Shown piece after piece: positions 19,437 to 30,060 of a stretch of DNA of 64,000 nt; position 1 is the first letter of the stretch; each line of letters starts with the position of its first letter. The stretch spans positions 1 through 64,000 of the forward strand of contig JBPOGA010000001.1 in assembly GCA_051252415.1 (NCBI GenBank). The letters are read 5' to 3'. Made by a program: the position numbers and the translations under genes. This DNA comes from JBPOFY01 sp051252415. Lineage in GTDB: Bacteria > Verrucomicrobiota > Verrucomicrobiia > Opitutales > Coraliomargaritaceae. Under the pieces are notes generated by a model. It was not told the origin of the DNA. It worked only from the letters and a program-made list of their open reading frames with translations, and searched no databases.

Positions 19437-20504
19437 CTACGACTTGTTCAAATGCGCATATCCCACCAACTTCTTGCTTTCTTCATCCCAGAGGCGAAGT
19501 TTCAAAGATTTCAAACTTTCGCGGAAATTTAGCTCGGGGACTTGCTGGAAATAGGGCTCCGACTCGTGGCAGGCCTTTAAGTTATAATTCGCAATACGTG
19601 AGCTCAAGTGGTGGATATGGTGATAGCCAATATTACCCGAGAACCAATTTAACACAGCAGGCAATTTATAAAAGGAACTGCCCTGCATAGCAGATAAAGT
19701 GTAGTCCCATTCACCACCCGAACTCCAATAGGTGTCCTCAAACTGGTGCTGCACATAGAAGAGCCAAACACCTACGCCTGATGAAATGAAAGATACGGTC
19801 AATTGTATCCAAAAGAAATGCCAGAAGCCAAAAGCTGAAATCATCACAGTCGCATAGATGAAAATAGCTAAATTCATCCAATAAACAGAATGGCGGTCTG
19901 GCTTACTCGCCTTTTTGTAAGAGAACCTTTGATAGACCCAGAACAGCCCCAAAGGGATTAGTCCAAAAAGGACTATAGGATTACGCATAAAGCGATACTG
20001 CAATCGGATATACCAAGGTGATGCTTTATATTCGGCTACTGTCATGGTCCAAACATCACCAATACCGCGGGCATCTAAGTTTCCCGAGCAACCGTGATGC
20101 ACAGCATGCTGCCAACGCCAATGGCGATATGGAGTGAGCGTGCAAAGACCACAAATAAAACCGAGCACATTATTTGCCTTCTTCGAAGCAAAAAAGGAGC
20201 CATGCCCGCAATCATGGAAGATGATAAAAATCCTCATCAAAAATAAAGACGCTAAAACAGCTAGACCCAATGTTAACCCCATCGAGATCGGAGCGGTAAA
20301 ATACATAATGACCCACAATCCGATGTAAGGGATGAAAGTATTACAAATCTGCCGTATTGACTTCTTCGGATCGGGCTTCTGGTAGCTTCGGACGATCTCT
20401 CTCCAGTTTGCAGTGCTAATGTTGACGTCTTGATTCTGAGCCTCGCCCTCCGCATTCTGCGGAACATTTGGAGAGATAATTGTTTGAGGTAGCGGTTGAG
20501 TCAT
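19437..20504 (-). CDS. Fatty acid desaturase
   Basis: 355 aa from ATG at 20504; an upstream in-frame GTG at 20567 gives 376 aa. The three His boxes of membrane desaturases are present: HDCGHGS, HRWRWQHAVHHG (HxxxxxH with HH) and HHIHHLS. Paired membrane segments lie between them. It introduces double bonds into acyl chains of membrane lipids (delta-12/omega-3-like class), using ferredoxin or a similar donor. The preceding 20568-20660 is non-coding. Confidence 0.92.
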   Translation of the reverse strand: MTQPLPQTIISPNVPQNAEGEAQNQDVNISTANWREIVRSYQKPDPKKSIRQICNTFIPYIGLWVIMYFTAPISMGLTLGLAVLASLFLMRIFIIFHDCGHGSFFASKKANNVLGFICGLCTLTPYRHWRWQHAVHHGCSGNLDARGIGDVWTMTVAEYKASPWYIRLQYRFMRNPIVLFGLIPLGLFWVYQRFSYKKASKPDRHSVYWMNLAIFIYATVMISAFGFWHFFWIQLTVSFISSGVGVWLFYVQHQFEDTYWSSGGEWDYTLSAMQGSSFYKLPAVLNWFSGNIGYHHIHHLSSRIANYNLKACHESEPYFQQVPELNFRESLKSLKLRLWDEESKKLVGYAHLNKS

Positions 20505-20660
20505 AGGATTGGAGGCTTTGATAATTAATTCCACACTCAGCGCGACCTTTTTCGGTAGAAATGACACTCAAAAAGTAATTCCGAAGGACTCTGCACCATC
20601 AAACACCCCACTCCTCACGCCTCTATTCCGGAGTATTTAGCATCATTGGCTACAGCCAAA

Positions 20661-21048
<388 letters not shown>

Positions 21049-21419
21049 ATACCAAAGCTGAGGAAGAAAATGTGTTCCTCACTACTTGGCAAGCATCACT
21101 TACTTCTGGAGTGGCCTTTTCGGCCATTGTTCTTTCGCTGCCCTAAAGGGCACCCGCTCAATCACCCCTTCGGGGCAAATTTGCAGACAAATTTACCATC
21201 TGCGCACTAGCGTGCTTCGTCTGCCACTTCTCCATACCAAGGCTGAGAAAGTAAATGTGTTCCTCACTACTTGGCAAGCATCACTTACTTCTGAAGTGGC
21301 CTTTTCGGCCATTGTTCTTTCGCTGCCCTAAAGGCACCCGCTCAATCACCCCTTCGGGGCAAATTTGCAGACAAATTTAGCATCTGCGCACTAGCGTGCT
21401 TCGTCTGCCACTTCTCTAT
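21049..21419 (-). repeat. Tandem ~185-bp units with tRNA-Ser 5' ends and upstream regions
   Basis: The first 14 or so bases of tRNA-Ser recur, on the minus strand, at 21222-21235 and 21406-21419 (the last with one change). Between copies lie the upstream region (with a TTGCCA-like box) and a spacer of hairpins: CCCC-GAA-GGGG, AAATTTG-TCTG-CAAATTT, TGGCC-GAAAA-GGCCA. The period is 184-185 bp. The outermost copy has different upstream sequence (TTGTCA box near 21457-21462), so it may hold the ancestral promoter. Confidence 0.87.
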
Positions 21420-21502
21420 ACCAAAGTTGAGGGAGAAAATGCCCCTGTGCCGCTTTGACAAGCCATGACTACCAAATATCACGCAAATTGAGCTCAAAAA
21501 CA

Positions 21503-21535
21503 AAAAAAAGGCGCCCTGAATCAGGACGCCTTTTG
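21503..21535. terminator. Bidirectional-looking terminator
   Basis: Stem AGGCG-x-CCTGA/TCAGG-x-CGCCT with one mismatch, flanked by an A-run on one side and a T-run on the other. It ends the GreA-like gene on the minus strand. Confidence 0.85.
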
Positions 21536-21554
21536 TATTAAATCGAAATGAAGC

Positions 21555-23420
21555 TTACTTTTTCTTCTTATCCAACCAGCGTTTGATGCTGAGGATCGTC
21601 CAAGTTTCTTCGTTACCACCGATCTTCGTTGTAACTGTGTCACCCTTCTCCTTACCGAGCAGTTGCTGAGCAAGTGGAGTCTTGTAAGATAGGATGTCGT
21701 TCTCCGGATCGGAATCCCAAGCACCGAGGATGGAGTAGTTGTCTGTCTTACCTGTAGAACCTTCTTTAAGTTCTACGATCGAACCGATACCAACATTCTC
21801 TGTATTTGCTTCACTGAAGTCAGTGACGCGTGCACGAGACAGATCCACTTCGAGCTCATTCTTACGAGAGAGCAAGATATCTTGGTCCTGACGAGCCATC
21901 TTGTATTCAGAGTTTTCCTTCAAGTCTCCGTGATCACGGGCAACCGAAATTGCTTCCTTATTCTCAGGAATCTTAACCGCAAGAAGCTCTTCATATTCTT
22001 CTTTCGCACGATTGAAGCTCTCTTGAGAGACGATGAGTGCATCTTCTTCAGATGTCTGAGCAGCTTCACCAGCAAGTAGGCTTTGAATTGTTGGGAATTT
22101 CTTAATGAAACGCGCAAGTAATGATTTCTTAGTAAGATCTTCGAAACCTTGGTTGAGCAACAATGTTTGAGCAAGGTCGCTAGCTGTTTCAACATTTGCC
22201 GCAGCTAAAAGATCGGGAATCAAATCTGTGTCATCGCTAAGCAAGTCTGCCAATGGAATGCGGCGTGTGCTTGCATTTTGTAGTGATTCGTAATCAATCG
22301 CATAGAACATCGAAGCCAGAAGGCGTGGTGTGACAAGCGGCTCAATAATCGAAGAATACTTCTTAGAGTGGCGGTTCTTGACGACCCAGAAGAGCAGCGG
22401 TCCTTTGATAGTTTGCTCTTTCAACCAGCGGTCTAGGCAATAGCTGATGCGCTCATTGAGCTCATTTTCGAGCATGAAATTGATACACTCGCTAGTGAAT
22501 TTACCACTGGATCCACGAAGCAAGTCTTCGAGCATTGACTGCCACTTGTCAGGATAGGTGCGGCGAATAAGGTCGAGATAGCGCTTGAAGTATGTCGCGG
22601 GAAGCTCTGAAGCCAACTCGGAGTAATCCACAGTTGAATCGAGAATCGAAGCCGACGATGGCTCGAGGATCTCAACATCTTCGTGCAAGTCACGGGCAAG
22701 ATTGTTACGCACCCAAACACCATGGAGGCGATCTGCTTGGCTAAGGCTCTTTGCATTCGCAATCGAGTCAGTCAATTCTTCGAGAATTTGAGGCATTTCT
22801 TCACGAACGACAGAAATATCTTCAGAAAGTAAGTAGAGCTTCTCTCCCAGAAGGATCTTTTGCTTAGAGTTCTTTGTTCCGTGGAACTGCTCAAGGATTT
22901 CCTCCTCAGGCTTCACTGGCTCATCACGGTAGATGTAAGGATCCGATTTTTTGATCGGCGCACCGACACGTGGGTCAACAACAAGCACCTTCTTAGTAGC
23001 GGTCCACCACTTCTTATATTTGATCGGTCCGATAACACGAGCGAGCGTGCGCTCGATCTCAGAAGTCATCATCGCTTGGTTGTCTGATGCCTTAAGGATG
23101 TCGCAGATCAAATCAGCTGGGCGCTTCTTGATCATTTCCTCGATAACGTCTGGCTCAATGCGTGAGCGAACGAGCACGTCGTCGGGTTTTAGGATATCCA
23201 ACTTGTCGACACAGAATGCCGGCGCCATGGAATGACCATCTTTACCATCTTCAAAGTCGATGATAATACGGTCATTAGCTTCGTCATAGTCCACGATTTT
23301 ACCGAAACCCCAGCTGCGGTGTAGGCAATAATTGCCTGCAGACATGGCTTCTAGTTTCGCGCGAGCCGAAACAAGTTTTGGATTTTTCTCAATGAGTGCG
23401 TCGATTGCCTCTTTATTCAT
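21555..23420 (-). CDS. Long GreA/GreB-type transcription elongation factor
   Basis: 621 aa, versus about 158 for ordinary GreA. The last 155 or so residues are GreA/GreB: the coiled-coil region has ARDHGDLKENSEYKMAR, with the acidic tip residues that act in RNA polymerase cleavage, and the C-terminal domain has GSIVELKEG and YKTPLAQQLLGKEKGD. The N-terminal 460 residues begin with a CarD/Tudor-like segment (HRSWGFGKIVDYDE, then IDFEDGKDGHSM) and continue as helical repeats of unknown role. Chlamydial GreA is similarly long, so this looks like a PVC trait. Confidence 0.88.
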   Translation of the reverse strand: MNKEAIDALIEKNPKLVSARAKLEAMSAGNYCLHRSWGFGKIVDYDEANDRIIIDFEDGKDGHSMAPAFCVDKLDILKPDDVLVRSRIEPDVIEEMIKKRPADLICDILKASDNQAMMTSEIERTLARVIGPIKYKKWWTATKKVLVVDPRVGAPIKKSDPYIYRDEPVKPEEEILEQFHGTKNSKQKILLGEKLYLLSEDISVVREEMPQILEELTDSIANAKSLSQADRLHGVWVRNNLARDLHEDVEILEPSSASILDSTVDYSELASELPATYFKRYLDLIRRTYPDKWQSMLEDLLRGSSGKFTSECINFMLENELNERISYCLDRWLKEQTIKGPLLFWVVKNRHSKKYSSIIEPLVTPRLLASMFYAIDYESLQNASTRRIPLADLLSDDTDLIPDLLAAANVETASDLAQTLLLNQGFEDLTKKSLLARFIKKFPTIQSLLAGEAAQTSEEDALIVSQESFNRAKEEYEELLAVKIPENKEAISVARDHGDLKENSEYKMARQDQDILLSRKNELEVDLSRARVTDFSEANTENVGIGSIVELKEGSTGKTDNYSILGAWDSDPENDILSYKTPLAQQLLGKEKGDTVTTKIGGNEETWTILSIKRWLDKKKK

Positions 23421-23480
23421 AATAGATTGCGAATGTGGTTTTTATTCGTAAACGATGAACTGTGAACAGTTTCTTCAACA

Positions 23481-24773
23481 ATGAGAAGTATTAAGTTAAA
23501 TTTATCTAAGCCCTCCGCAACTGGCTGGGATGGGGCCGTATGTCTCGTCGAAAGCTATTTTTCGGAGAATCTAAAGGCGAACCAACTACTCGAACGCTTA
23601 CCAAATTCATTTAGCGGCGAAAAAAGAGCGATTTGCCAGTCACTCTTCCTCGGTGCTTTACGCCATGGGCATCGTGTTGAAGCGGGTTTAAAGCCACTTT
23701 TGCGTAAATCACCCCGCTCACTTGTGCGGGCAATTTTATTAGTCGCGGGCTATGAAATGTTAGCTGCAGACGCCGAGAGAATGCCTAAAATCGTCCATCA
23801 CGCGGTCGAACGCGGGAAGCAAATTGTGGCAAAATCTGAACTCGGATTTTTGAATGCCGTACTGCGAAGACTCCCCGATTCACTCGCAAAGATCTCTGAG
23901 AGCGAACAAAACGCAGCTTTTTACAGTCATCCGAATTGGCTAGTCCAACGCTGGAAACAAGAGTTCGGCGAGGCTGAGACACAAAAATTACTTAAATGGA
24001 ATCAAGGTATTCCAACGACTTACTTCAAACTCTACGAAGATCCCGAGGAGATCCCTACCGGACTCGAAGCCACAGATTGGCCTCAATTTTACAAAGCAAC
24101 CGTCGATGCTTCTTGGAAAGACGATCTACATCCATTGCTGAACAATGGCAATGCGTATGCAAAAGACCCTTCGACTAGAATCGCCCCAACTCTACTCGCC
24201 CCCAAAGCTGGTGAAACAGTTCTCGACCTGTGCGCAGCCCCCGGAGGCAAGGCCTTCGACCTCGCCCATGCCATGCAGCAAACGGGGCAGATAGTCGCCG
24301 TTGACCTTCCAGGTAAGCGTATCCTACGCCTCAGAGAAAACCTCTCCACGCTCAAATCTGACACACTCGCACTTAAAATCGTCGAGAAAGATGTGCTCAA
24401 GCTCACGCATACTGATTTTGAAAAGCAGAAGCTACCAGAGACCTATGATGCAGTGATGCTAGACGCCCCCTGCTCCAACACGGGGGTCATCCAGCGCCGG
24501 ACAGATGTTAAATGGCGACTCGACCAGAGCGACATCGATGAATGTGCCAAATTACAGGCAACGCTCATTCAAGCTGCTGCGCAATTCGTCAAAGTCGGTG
24601 GTCGTCTCGTGTATAGCACTTGCAGCATCGAAGACGCTGAGAACAAAGATGTCGTCGAAGCCTTCCTTAAATCGCCAGAAGGCACCCACTTCGAACTAAA
24701 AGAGAGCCAGCAAAGCCTCCCTTGGAAAAGTGGCCACGATGGCGCCGGTGCCTTTCTGCTCGTTCGCAAATAA
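23481..24773 (+). CDS. rsmB: 16S rRNA (cytosine-C5) methyltransferase RsmB
   Basis: 430 aa. An N-terminal NusB-like RNA-binding domain (to about residue 140) is followed by a SAM methyltransferase domain with LDLCAAPGGKAFDLA (SAM site), MLDAPCSNTGVIQRR (PC motif) and LVYSTCSIEDAEN (TC catalytic Cys). It methylates C967 of 16S rRNA. It is divergent from the GreA-like gene with only 60 bp between starts, and mnmA follows by 42 bp on the same strand. Confidence 0.92.
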   Translation: MRSIKLNLSKPSATGWDGAVCLVESYFSENLKANQLLERLPNSFSGEKRAICQSLFLGALRHGHRVEAGLKPLLRKSPRSLVRAILLVAGYEMLAADAERMPKIVHHAVERGKQIVAKSELGFLNAVLRRLPDSLAKISESEQNAAFYSHPNWLVQRWKQEFGEAETQKLLKWNQGIPTTYFKLYEDPEEIPTGLEATDWPQFYKATVDASWKDDLHPLLNNGNAYAKDPSTRIAPTLLAPKAGETVLDLCAAPGGKAFDLAHAMQQTGQIVAVDLPGKRILRLRENLSTLKSDTLALKIVEKDVLKLTHTDFEKQKLPETYDAVMLDAPCSNTGVIQRRTDVKWRLDQSDIDECAKLQATLIQAAAQFVKVGGRLVYSTCSIEDAENKDVVEAFLKSPEGTHFELKESQQSLPWKSGHDGAGAFLLVRK

Positions 24774-24815
24774 TCTCATATTGACGCGTCTCACGACGCC
24801 GCTTTCTTCATCGTC

Positions 24816-25889
24816 ATGCAGAAAATACTCGTAGCCCTTTCTGGCGGTGTGGATAGCGCCGTTGCTGCTCTTCGATTAAAGGAGCAAGGTTACGACGTGT
24901 CTGGAGCCTACATCCGCACTTGGATGAATGAGGAAATGCCTTTTGCAGACTGCCCTGCGCAGCAAGACATCGAAGACTCGCGCGCGGTCGCGGAGCACCT
25001 AGGCATTGACTATGAAATCGTCAATCTGGTGAATGAATATCGCGAGCATGTGGTCAACTATCTCGTTGAAGGATATAAAAACGGTATCACTCCGAACCCC
25101 GACATGATGTGCAATCGGGAAATGAAGTTTGGCATTTTTCAAGACTACGCGCTCGGGCAAGGTTTCGACGCAATTGCAACCGGCCACTACGTGCGCAAGT
25201 GTATCAACTCTGATAATACACACGACCTACTCAGCGGGATGGATAGCAACAAGGATCAAACTTACTTCCTTGCGATGGTGCGTCAGGAGCAGATTCGCAA
25301 TGCACGCTTCCCTGTCGGCGAACTCACAAAACCAGAGGTTCGTGAACTTGCTATCGGACATGCCCTACCCAACGCCCAAAAGAAAGATAGCCAAGGCATC
25401 TGTTTTCTTGGCGACATGAATATCAACAACTTCCTCGAACACTACATCGAAGACAAACCAGGCGACATCATTCGCGCAGGTGATGGCAAGTGGCTCGGCC
25501 GCCATCGCGGGCTACATCGATATACCACGGGGCAACGACGCGGGATTGGCGTCCCATCCAACACTGACAACGAATTCTACGTAGTCACAGGTTTCAACAT
25601 CGAGCGTAACGAACTGCTCGTCGCTTTTGATAAACCAGATTCACCAGGCCTATTTACAAGTGAAGTCGAGGTCTATGGGCTAAGCTTTGTAAACAAAGCC
25701 CTTACAGAGGAAAGCCGCATCGAAGCCCGCCCTCGCTACCGCGACGTTTCACAAAAAATCACCTATACACCAACTGGCAAAGACAGTGCTCAGATCGTCT
25801 TCGATGAACCGCAGCGCGCCCTCGCCTCAGGACAAATCCTCGCTCTATACGACGGCGAGAAACTGCTCGGCGGTGGGTTTTATCGATAA
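24816..25889 (+). CDS. mnmA: tRNA-specific 2-thiouridylase MnmA
   Basis: 357 aa. The PP-loop SGGVDSAVAALRL is at the N-terminus. Catalytic Cys residues lie in PNPDMMCNREMKF and DSQGICFLGD. The middle and C-terminal beta-barrel motifs (RYTTGQRRGIGV) are present. It forms 2-thiouridine at the wobble base of tRNA-Lys, -Glu and -Gln. The 3' end converges with pta, with two bases between the stops. Confidence 0.95.
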   Translation: MQKILVALSGGVDSAVAALRLKEQGYDVSGAYIRTWMNEEMPFADCPAQQDIEDSRAVAEHLGIDYEIVNLVNEYREHVVNYLVEGYKNGITPNPDMMCNREMKFGIFQDYALGQGFDAIATGHYVRKCINSDNTHDLLSGMDSNKDQTYFLAMVRQEQIRNARFPVGELTKPEVRELAIGHALPNAQKKDSQGICFLGDMNINNFLEHYIEDKPGDIIRAGDGKWLGRHRGLHRYTTGQRRGIGVPSNTDNEFYVVTGFNIERNELLVAFDKPDSPGLFTSEVEVYGLSFVNKALTEESRIEARPRYRDVSQKITYTPTGKDSAQIVFDEPQRALASGQILALYDGEKLLGGGFYR

Positions 25890-25891
25890 TA

Positions 25892-28060
25892 TTACTTATC
25901 TGCCTGGATCGCGGTGATCGCTATAGTGTAAACAATATCGTCAACCCATGCACCACGCGACAAGTCATTCACTGGCTTGCGCAAACCTTGGAGCATCGGC
26001 CCAATACTAATCACATTCGCAGAACGCTGCACCGCTTTGTAAGTTGTATTTCCTGTATTCAGATCGGGGAACACAAAGACGGTTGCCCCACCAGCTATAG
26101 GGCTATCTGGCGCTTTCGTGCGAGCGACATCTACCTCTGAAGCCGCATCATACTGCAACGGTCCATCGAGTAATAAATCCGGACGTGCAGCCTTCGCAAT
26201 GCGTGTAGCTTCACGAACTTTATCAACACCTGCGCCTGAACCAGATTGCCCAGTGCTATAACTGATTAATGCAACCTTTGCTGGAATACCAAAATTCTCC
26301 GCAGAGGCAGCACTCTGAATCGCAATATCTGCAAGGCTTTCTGCATCTGGATCAGGATTCACAGCGCAGTCACCATACACCAAGACTTGCTCTGGCAGGC
26401 ACATGAAGAAAACAGATGACACGACCTTCGCCCCGGGCGCAGTCTTAATCAACTGCAAGGCTGGGCGTATCGTATTGGCAGATGAGTGCACCGCCCCCGA
26501 AACAAGGCCATCCACTTCATCTAGCGCTAGCATGACTGTGCCGAGCATGACTGTGTCTTCAAGTGCTTCGCTCGCTTCCTTCTCACTCATTTTTTTGTGC
26601 TTTCGCATCTCCATGAGTTGCGGCACATAGCTTTCGCGGACTGCGTCAGGGTCGATAATTTCAATGCCAGTGATATCGACATTGATATTACCAGCGACAC
26701 GTTTCACATCATCTGGCTTGCCAATCAACACACACTTAGCAAGCCCGCGGCGCTGACACAGCACTGCGGCTTCAATTGTGCGCGGCTCATCTCCTTCAGG
26801 AAGAATGATACGTTTTTGTGCCTTACGTGCGCGCTTAGAAATTTGGTGGCGGAAAGCAGCCGGCGACATGCGAACCTCAAGCTCAGTTTCCACTCGAGAC
26901 TGCAAGGCATCTACATCTAAATGACGCGCCACAAAGTCTAAGGTCACATTAAAGCGTTCAATATCATCACCCGGTATATAGTTACGCATACGTGATAGCG
27001 CAGTCGCAGTGGCAAAGCTATCCGTATCTACCCTTAGGACAGGTAAGCCTTTCCTGAAAGCTGGGTTACAGAGCTCAAGAACTTCATCACTTAACGACAA
27101 ACCTCCAGTAAGCACGACTCCAGCAAGTGGAATCTTATCCATAGTTGCCAAAGCAGCGGTCATCAACACGTCGATACGATCACTCGGCGCAATGATTAAG
27201 CGACCTGGATCAAAGATATGTAAGATATTGGGAAGGTTTCGCGCACTCAAAGCGACATTTTTCACACGACGTGTTTCACAATCACCAGCATTCACAAAAT
27301 CGGCATTTAAATGACGCGCGACATCACTAACTCGAAAAGAAGGAAGGTCCGTATTCCAAGGCACACAACCAATCAACTCAAAGCCAGGGCGAGAAAAGAG
27401 CGGGCACTCACTCTTAATCTTCGCTTGTAAGACTTTCAGATCCTCAGAGGACAGATACTCATTTGATTCCTTTCCGTCTGAGCCACCAGCCCCCTGCACA
27501 GTCATCGCACCACCAGACTGGTCTGGCTTCTCGACCTGCACCTTATTCAAGATACATCCGATAATGTCTTTATTCTGCCAACCACCATAAAGTGACGCCG
27601 CAGTTTCTAATTCATCCTGCAACTCCTTGGTTGAAATCCCGCGCATGGAATTCACCAAGATGACCTCTGCACTTAAAGCTCGAGCAATCGCTTTATTAAT
27701 ACGATTCGGAAAACTCTGACTCACAGTCGGCAGCAAGCCTTCGACCACCATCACATCCACGTCGTCTACATGCGTGCGCACTTTATCGACGACTTTTTCC
27801 ATCAAGTCGTCAAGGCGATCACTACGCACATAACGCTCGGCATCATCGAGTGACATCGGTGTCACTGGTTTAAAACCAGTCGTCTTCGCGACGAGTTCAA
27901 TCGAAGGATCTTCTTCGCCTTCTGCAATTTCCTCTTGGCTAATTGGCTTACAAAAACCGACACGAATACCGCGACGATCTAGCGCACGAAAGACACCTTG
28001 TGAAATGGAAGTTAAACCACTTTCGGCTCCAGCGGCGGCTAGAAAAAATACATGTTTCAT
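25892..28060 (-). CDS. pta: Phosphate acetyltransferase
   Basis: 722 aa, the long enterobacterial-type Pta. It has an N-terminal P-loop BioD-like domain (GAESGLTSISQGVFRAL), a central DRTGG domain and a C-terminal PTA_PTB catalytic domain (IILPEGDEPRTIEAA near residue 410; DGLVSGAVHSSANTIRPAL in part; FVFPDLNTGNTTYKAVQRS). It interconverts acetyl-CoA and acetyl phosphate. The start overlaps the ackA stop (ATGA). Confidence 0.95.
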   Translation of the reverse strand: MKHVFFLAAAGAESGLTSISQGVFRALDRRGIRVGFCKPISQEEIAEGEEDPSIELVAKTTGFKPVTPMSLDDAERYVRSDRLDDLMEKVVDKVRTHVDDVDVMVVEGLLPTVSQSFPNRINKAIARALSAEVILVNSMRGISTKELQDELETAASLYGGWQNKDIIGCILNKVQVEKPDQSGGAMTVQGAGGSDGKESNEYLSSEDLKVLQAKIKSECPLFSRPGFELIGCVPWNTDLPSFRVSDVARHLNADFVNAGDCETRRVKNVALSARNLPNILHIFDPGRLIIAPSDRIDVLMTAALATMDKIPLAGVVLTGGLSLSDEVLELCNPAFRKGLPVLRVDTDSFATATALSRMRNYIPGDDIERFNVTLDFVARHLDVDALQSRVETELEVRMSPAAFRHQISKRARKAQKRIILPEGDEPRTIEAAVLCQRRGLAKCVLIGKPDDVKRVAGNINVDITGIEIIDPDAVRESYVPQLMEMRKHKKMSEKEASEALEDTVMLGTVMLALDEVDGLVSGAVHSSANTIRPALQLIKTAPGAKVVSSVFFMCLPEQVLVYGDCAVNPDPDAESLADIAIQSAASAENFGIPAKVALISYSTGQSGSGAGVDKVREATRIAKAARPDLLLDGPLQYDAASEVDVARTKAPDSPIAGGATVFVFPDLNTGNTTYKAVQRSANVISIGPMLQGLRKPVNDLSRGAWVDDIVYTIAITAIQADK

Positions 28061-29280
28061 AACTTAGTGACTGTTAAAGTTTCACGAGCAATCATCAGCT
28101 CTTCATTGGTTTCCACGACTAAGCAAAGTGGACTACCTTCTTGCGAAATACGCCCAATCTCAGTATCGCCGTTGATTGCATTGAGCTGCGCATCAACAAC
28201 AACTCCAAGCACACGTAAATGTTCTAAAGCACGCGCACGCACCTTATAAGAATTCTCACCGATGCCCCCCGTAAAGACGATAGCATCTAATTGTGACAGT
28301 GCCGCCGTTAAGCTCATGATTGATTTTGCCAAACGGTATGCAAAGACCTCGATAGCAAGCTTTGCGCGATCACTTCCAGCCTCCGAAGCTTCTACAAGTG
28401 TGCGCATGTCATTACTTTCCCCTGAAATACCTAGTAAGCCACTCTCCTTGTTTAAAGCAGTTGTGACGCGATCTAATGACCAACCTAAAGACTTAGAGAT
28501 AAATGAATGTAGCGATGGATCAATATCTCCACTTCGTGTCCCCATGACTAAGCCCTCGAGTGGTGAAATACCCATGGTCGTATCCGCACTCTCGCCTTTC
28601 TCAATCGCACATGCACTACAGCCATTACCTAAGTGCGCAATAATGATGCTCGTCTCAGAAAGACTTTTGCCGAGGCGACGTGCAGTCTCACCAGCAACAT
28701 ACCGGTGACTGGTGCCATGGAAACCGTAACGACGCACACCCTGATCCGTATACCAATCATAAGGCACTGCATATAGAAACGCATGTGCTGGGATCGTCTG
28801 GTGAAAAGCGGTATCAAAAACGGCCACCTGTGGCAAATTTGGGAATACTTTTTGAGATGCACGTATCCCTGCGATGTTTGCAGGATTGTGAAGCGGCGCT
28901 AAGGCAGCGCAGCGATCAATGGCGGCAAGCACTACATCATCAATCAATACACTACTGGAAAAATTTTCACCGCCATGAACAACTCGATGCCCGACTGCGA
29001 TGACTTCAACGTCATCAGGCAATACCGCAATCACCTCAGCCAAACCTTCAGCCAATGTCGCGTCTGGGAGCGCCTTGCTCTGCTTCGCTCCATCTACCTT
29101 CCACTCAAGCATAGCATCTGGACTATTCACGCATTCAACTAGACCGGTGATCAACGGTGTTTCGCGAGCCACATCGATGAGGGCAAATTTAACCGAAGAA
29201 CTTCCACAGTTAATCACAAGAATACATTTATTGCTGTCGGTCATTCCAGTATCGCTTACATTTTGGCCAGAACTAGTCAT
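28057..29280 (-). CDS. ackA: Acetate kinase
   Basis: 407 aa. It has the ASKHA signature ILVINCGSSSVKFALID, the later FDTAFHQTIP, YGFHGTSHRYVA and IAHLGNGCSACAI, and the C-terminal FTGGIGENS. It converts acetyl phosphate and ADP to acetate and ATP. An alternative start at 29244 would give the usual shorter N-terminus. It forms an operon with pta. Confidence 0.96.
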   Translation of the reverse strand: MTSSGQNVSDTGMTDSNKCILVINCGSSSVKFALIDVARETPLITGLVECVNSPDAMLEWKVDGAKQSKALPDATLAEGLAEVIAVLPDDVEVIAVGHRVVHGGENFSSSVLIDDVVLAAIDRCAALAPLHNPANIAGIRASQKVFPNLPQVAVFDTAFHQTIPAHAFLYAVPYDWYTDQGVRRYGFHGTSHRYVAGETARRLGKSLSETSIIIAHLGNGCSACAIEKGESADTTMGISPLEGLVMGTRSGDIDPSLHSFISKSLGWSLDRVTTALNKESGLLGISGESNDMRTLVEASEAGSDRAKLAIEVFAYRLAKSIMSLTAALSQLDAIVFTGGIGENSYKVRARALEHLRVLGVVVDAQLNAINGDTEIGRISQEGSPLCLVVETNEELMIARETLTVTKL

Positions 29281-29366
29281 TAGCCATACTTCTCATGCAT
29301 AAATATCATAATAAGTTAAGCTTAATCGTAAATATGTGCTATTTATCGTATAGATAAGGCCGGTTA

Positions 29367-30047
29367 TTACACTAATTGACGCCAACAGACCGTAACCACA
29401 TAATCGCTAACAATATCGTATCTAAAGCTAAACGCTTTCACAGAATCACATAATCCTGATGGGAAAGTCGACGCAAGATACGTAGCTGAGGCACTCAAAT
29501 TCGATTCATCTACCCTGATGGCCATGTCTTGAAAATTGCCCACTGACCGCCAACGAGGAAATTGAGCCTTATAAAATGCCTCTTTCATACTAAACAGCAG
29601 ACTTCCCTTAAACTGGTCACCACCACACCAGTCGACTTCGTCTGGGTGCAGCACTCGTGCCATTGCCGCAGCGCTCAGGCGATTTGTTTTTTCTAGGTCG
29701 ACAGCAAGAAAATCGAAATCTTCCGTTAAGCCAGCGACTGCGACACAAAGCCCACGTGAATGTGAAATCGAGCCAAGCGTCGAATCCGGAAGTTGCGGTA
29801 CGCCATCTGTATCTGGAGCTAAGGTCCCCGCAGCCACACCAATCTGTTGCAAAGCTTCCCTCAAGCAGTGTCGCCCGGTGAGATACTCATTGCGGCGAAG
29901 TTCAGTGGCTTGTAATAGGTGCTCTACATCATCTGAGCGAGCATTTGCTTGAGGCAACACAGGGCTCACGGAAACAGCGCCCCCTTGAGGAAGCCAATTA
30001 ATGACTTTTTTTTGTAGCTCTGCCGCAACGACTGCCAGTTCACTCAT
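29367..30047 (-). CDS. 4'-phosphopantetheinyl transferase family protein
   Basis: 226 aa from ATG at 30047; an upstream TTG at 30074 would overlap the M23 gene. Motifs of the Sfp/EntD superfamily are present: GSISHSRGLC, FLAVDLEKTNR (Mg-binding Asp and Glu) and FSMKEAFYKAQF. It transfers phosphopantetheine to carrier-protein serines. Whether the substrate is ACP or a secondary-metabolism carrier cannot be told. It lies 13 bp after the M23 gene. Confidence 0.85.
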   Translation of the reverse strand: MSELAVVAAELQKKVINWLPQGGAVSVSPVLPQANARSDDVEHLLQATELRRNEYLTGRHCLREALQQIGVAAGTLAPDTDGVPQLPDSTLGSISHSRGLCVAVAGLTEDFDFLAVDLEKTNRLSAAAMARVLHPDEVDWCGGDQFKGSLLFSMKEAFYKAQFPRWRSVGNFQDMAIRVDESNLSASATYLASTFPSGLCDSVKAFSFRYDIVSDYVVTVCWRQLV

Positions 30048-30060
30048 TAGCTGCAAACTA

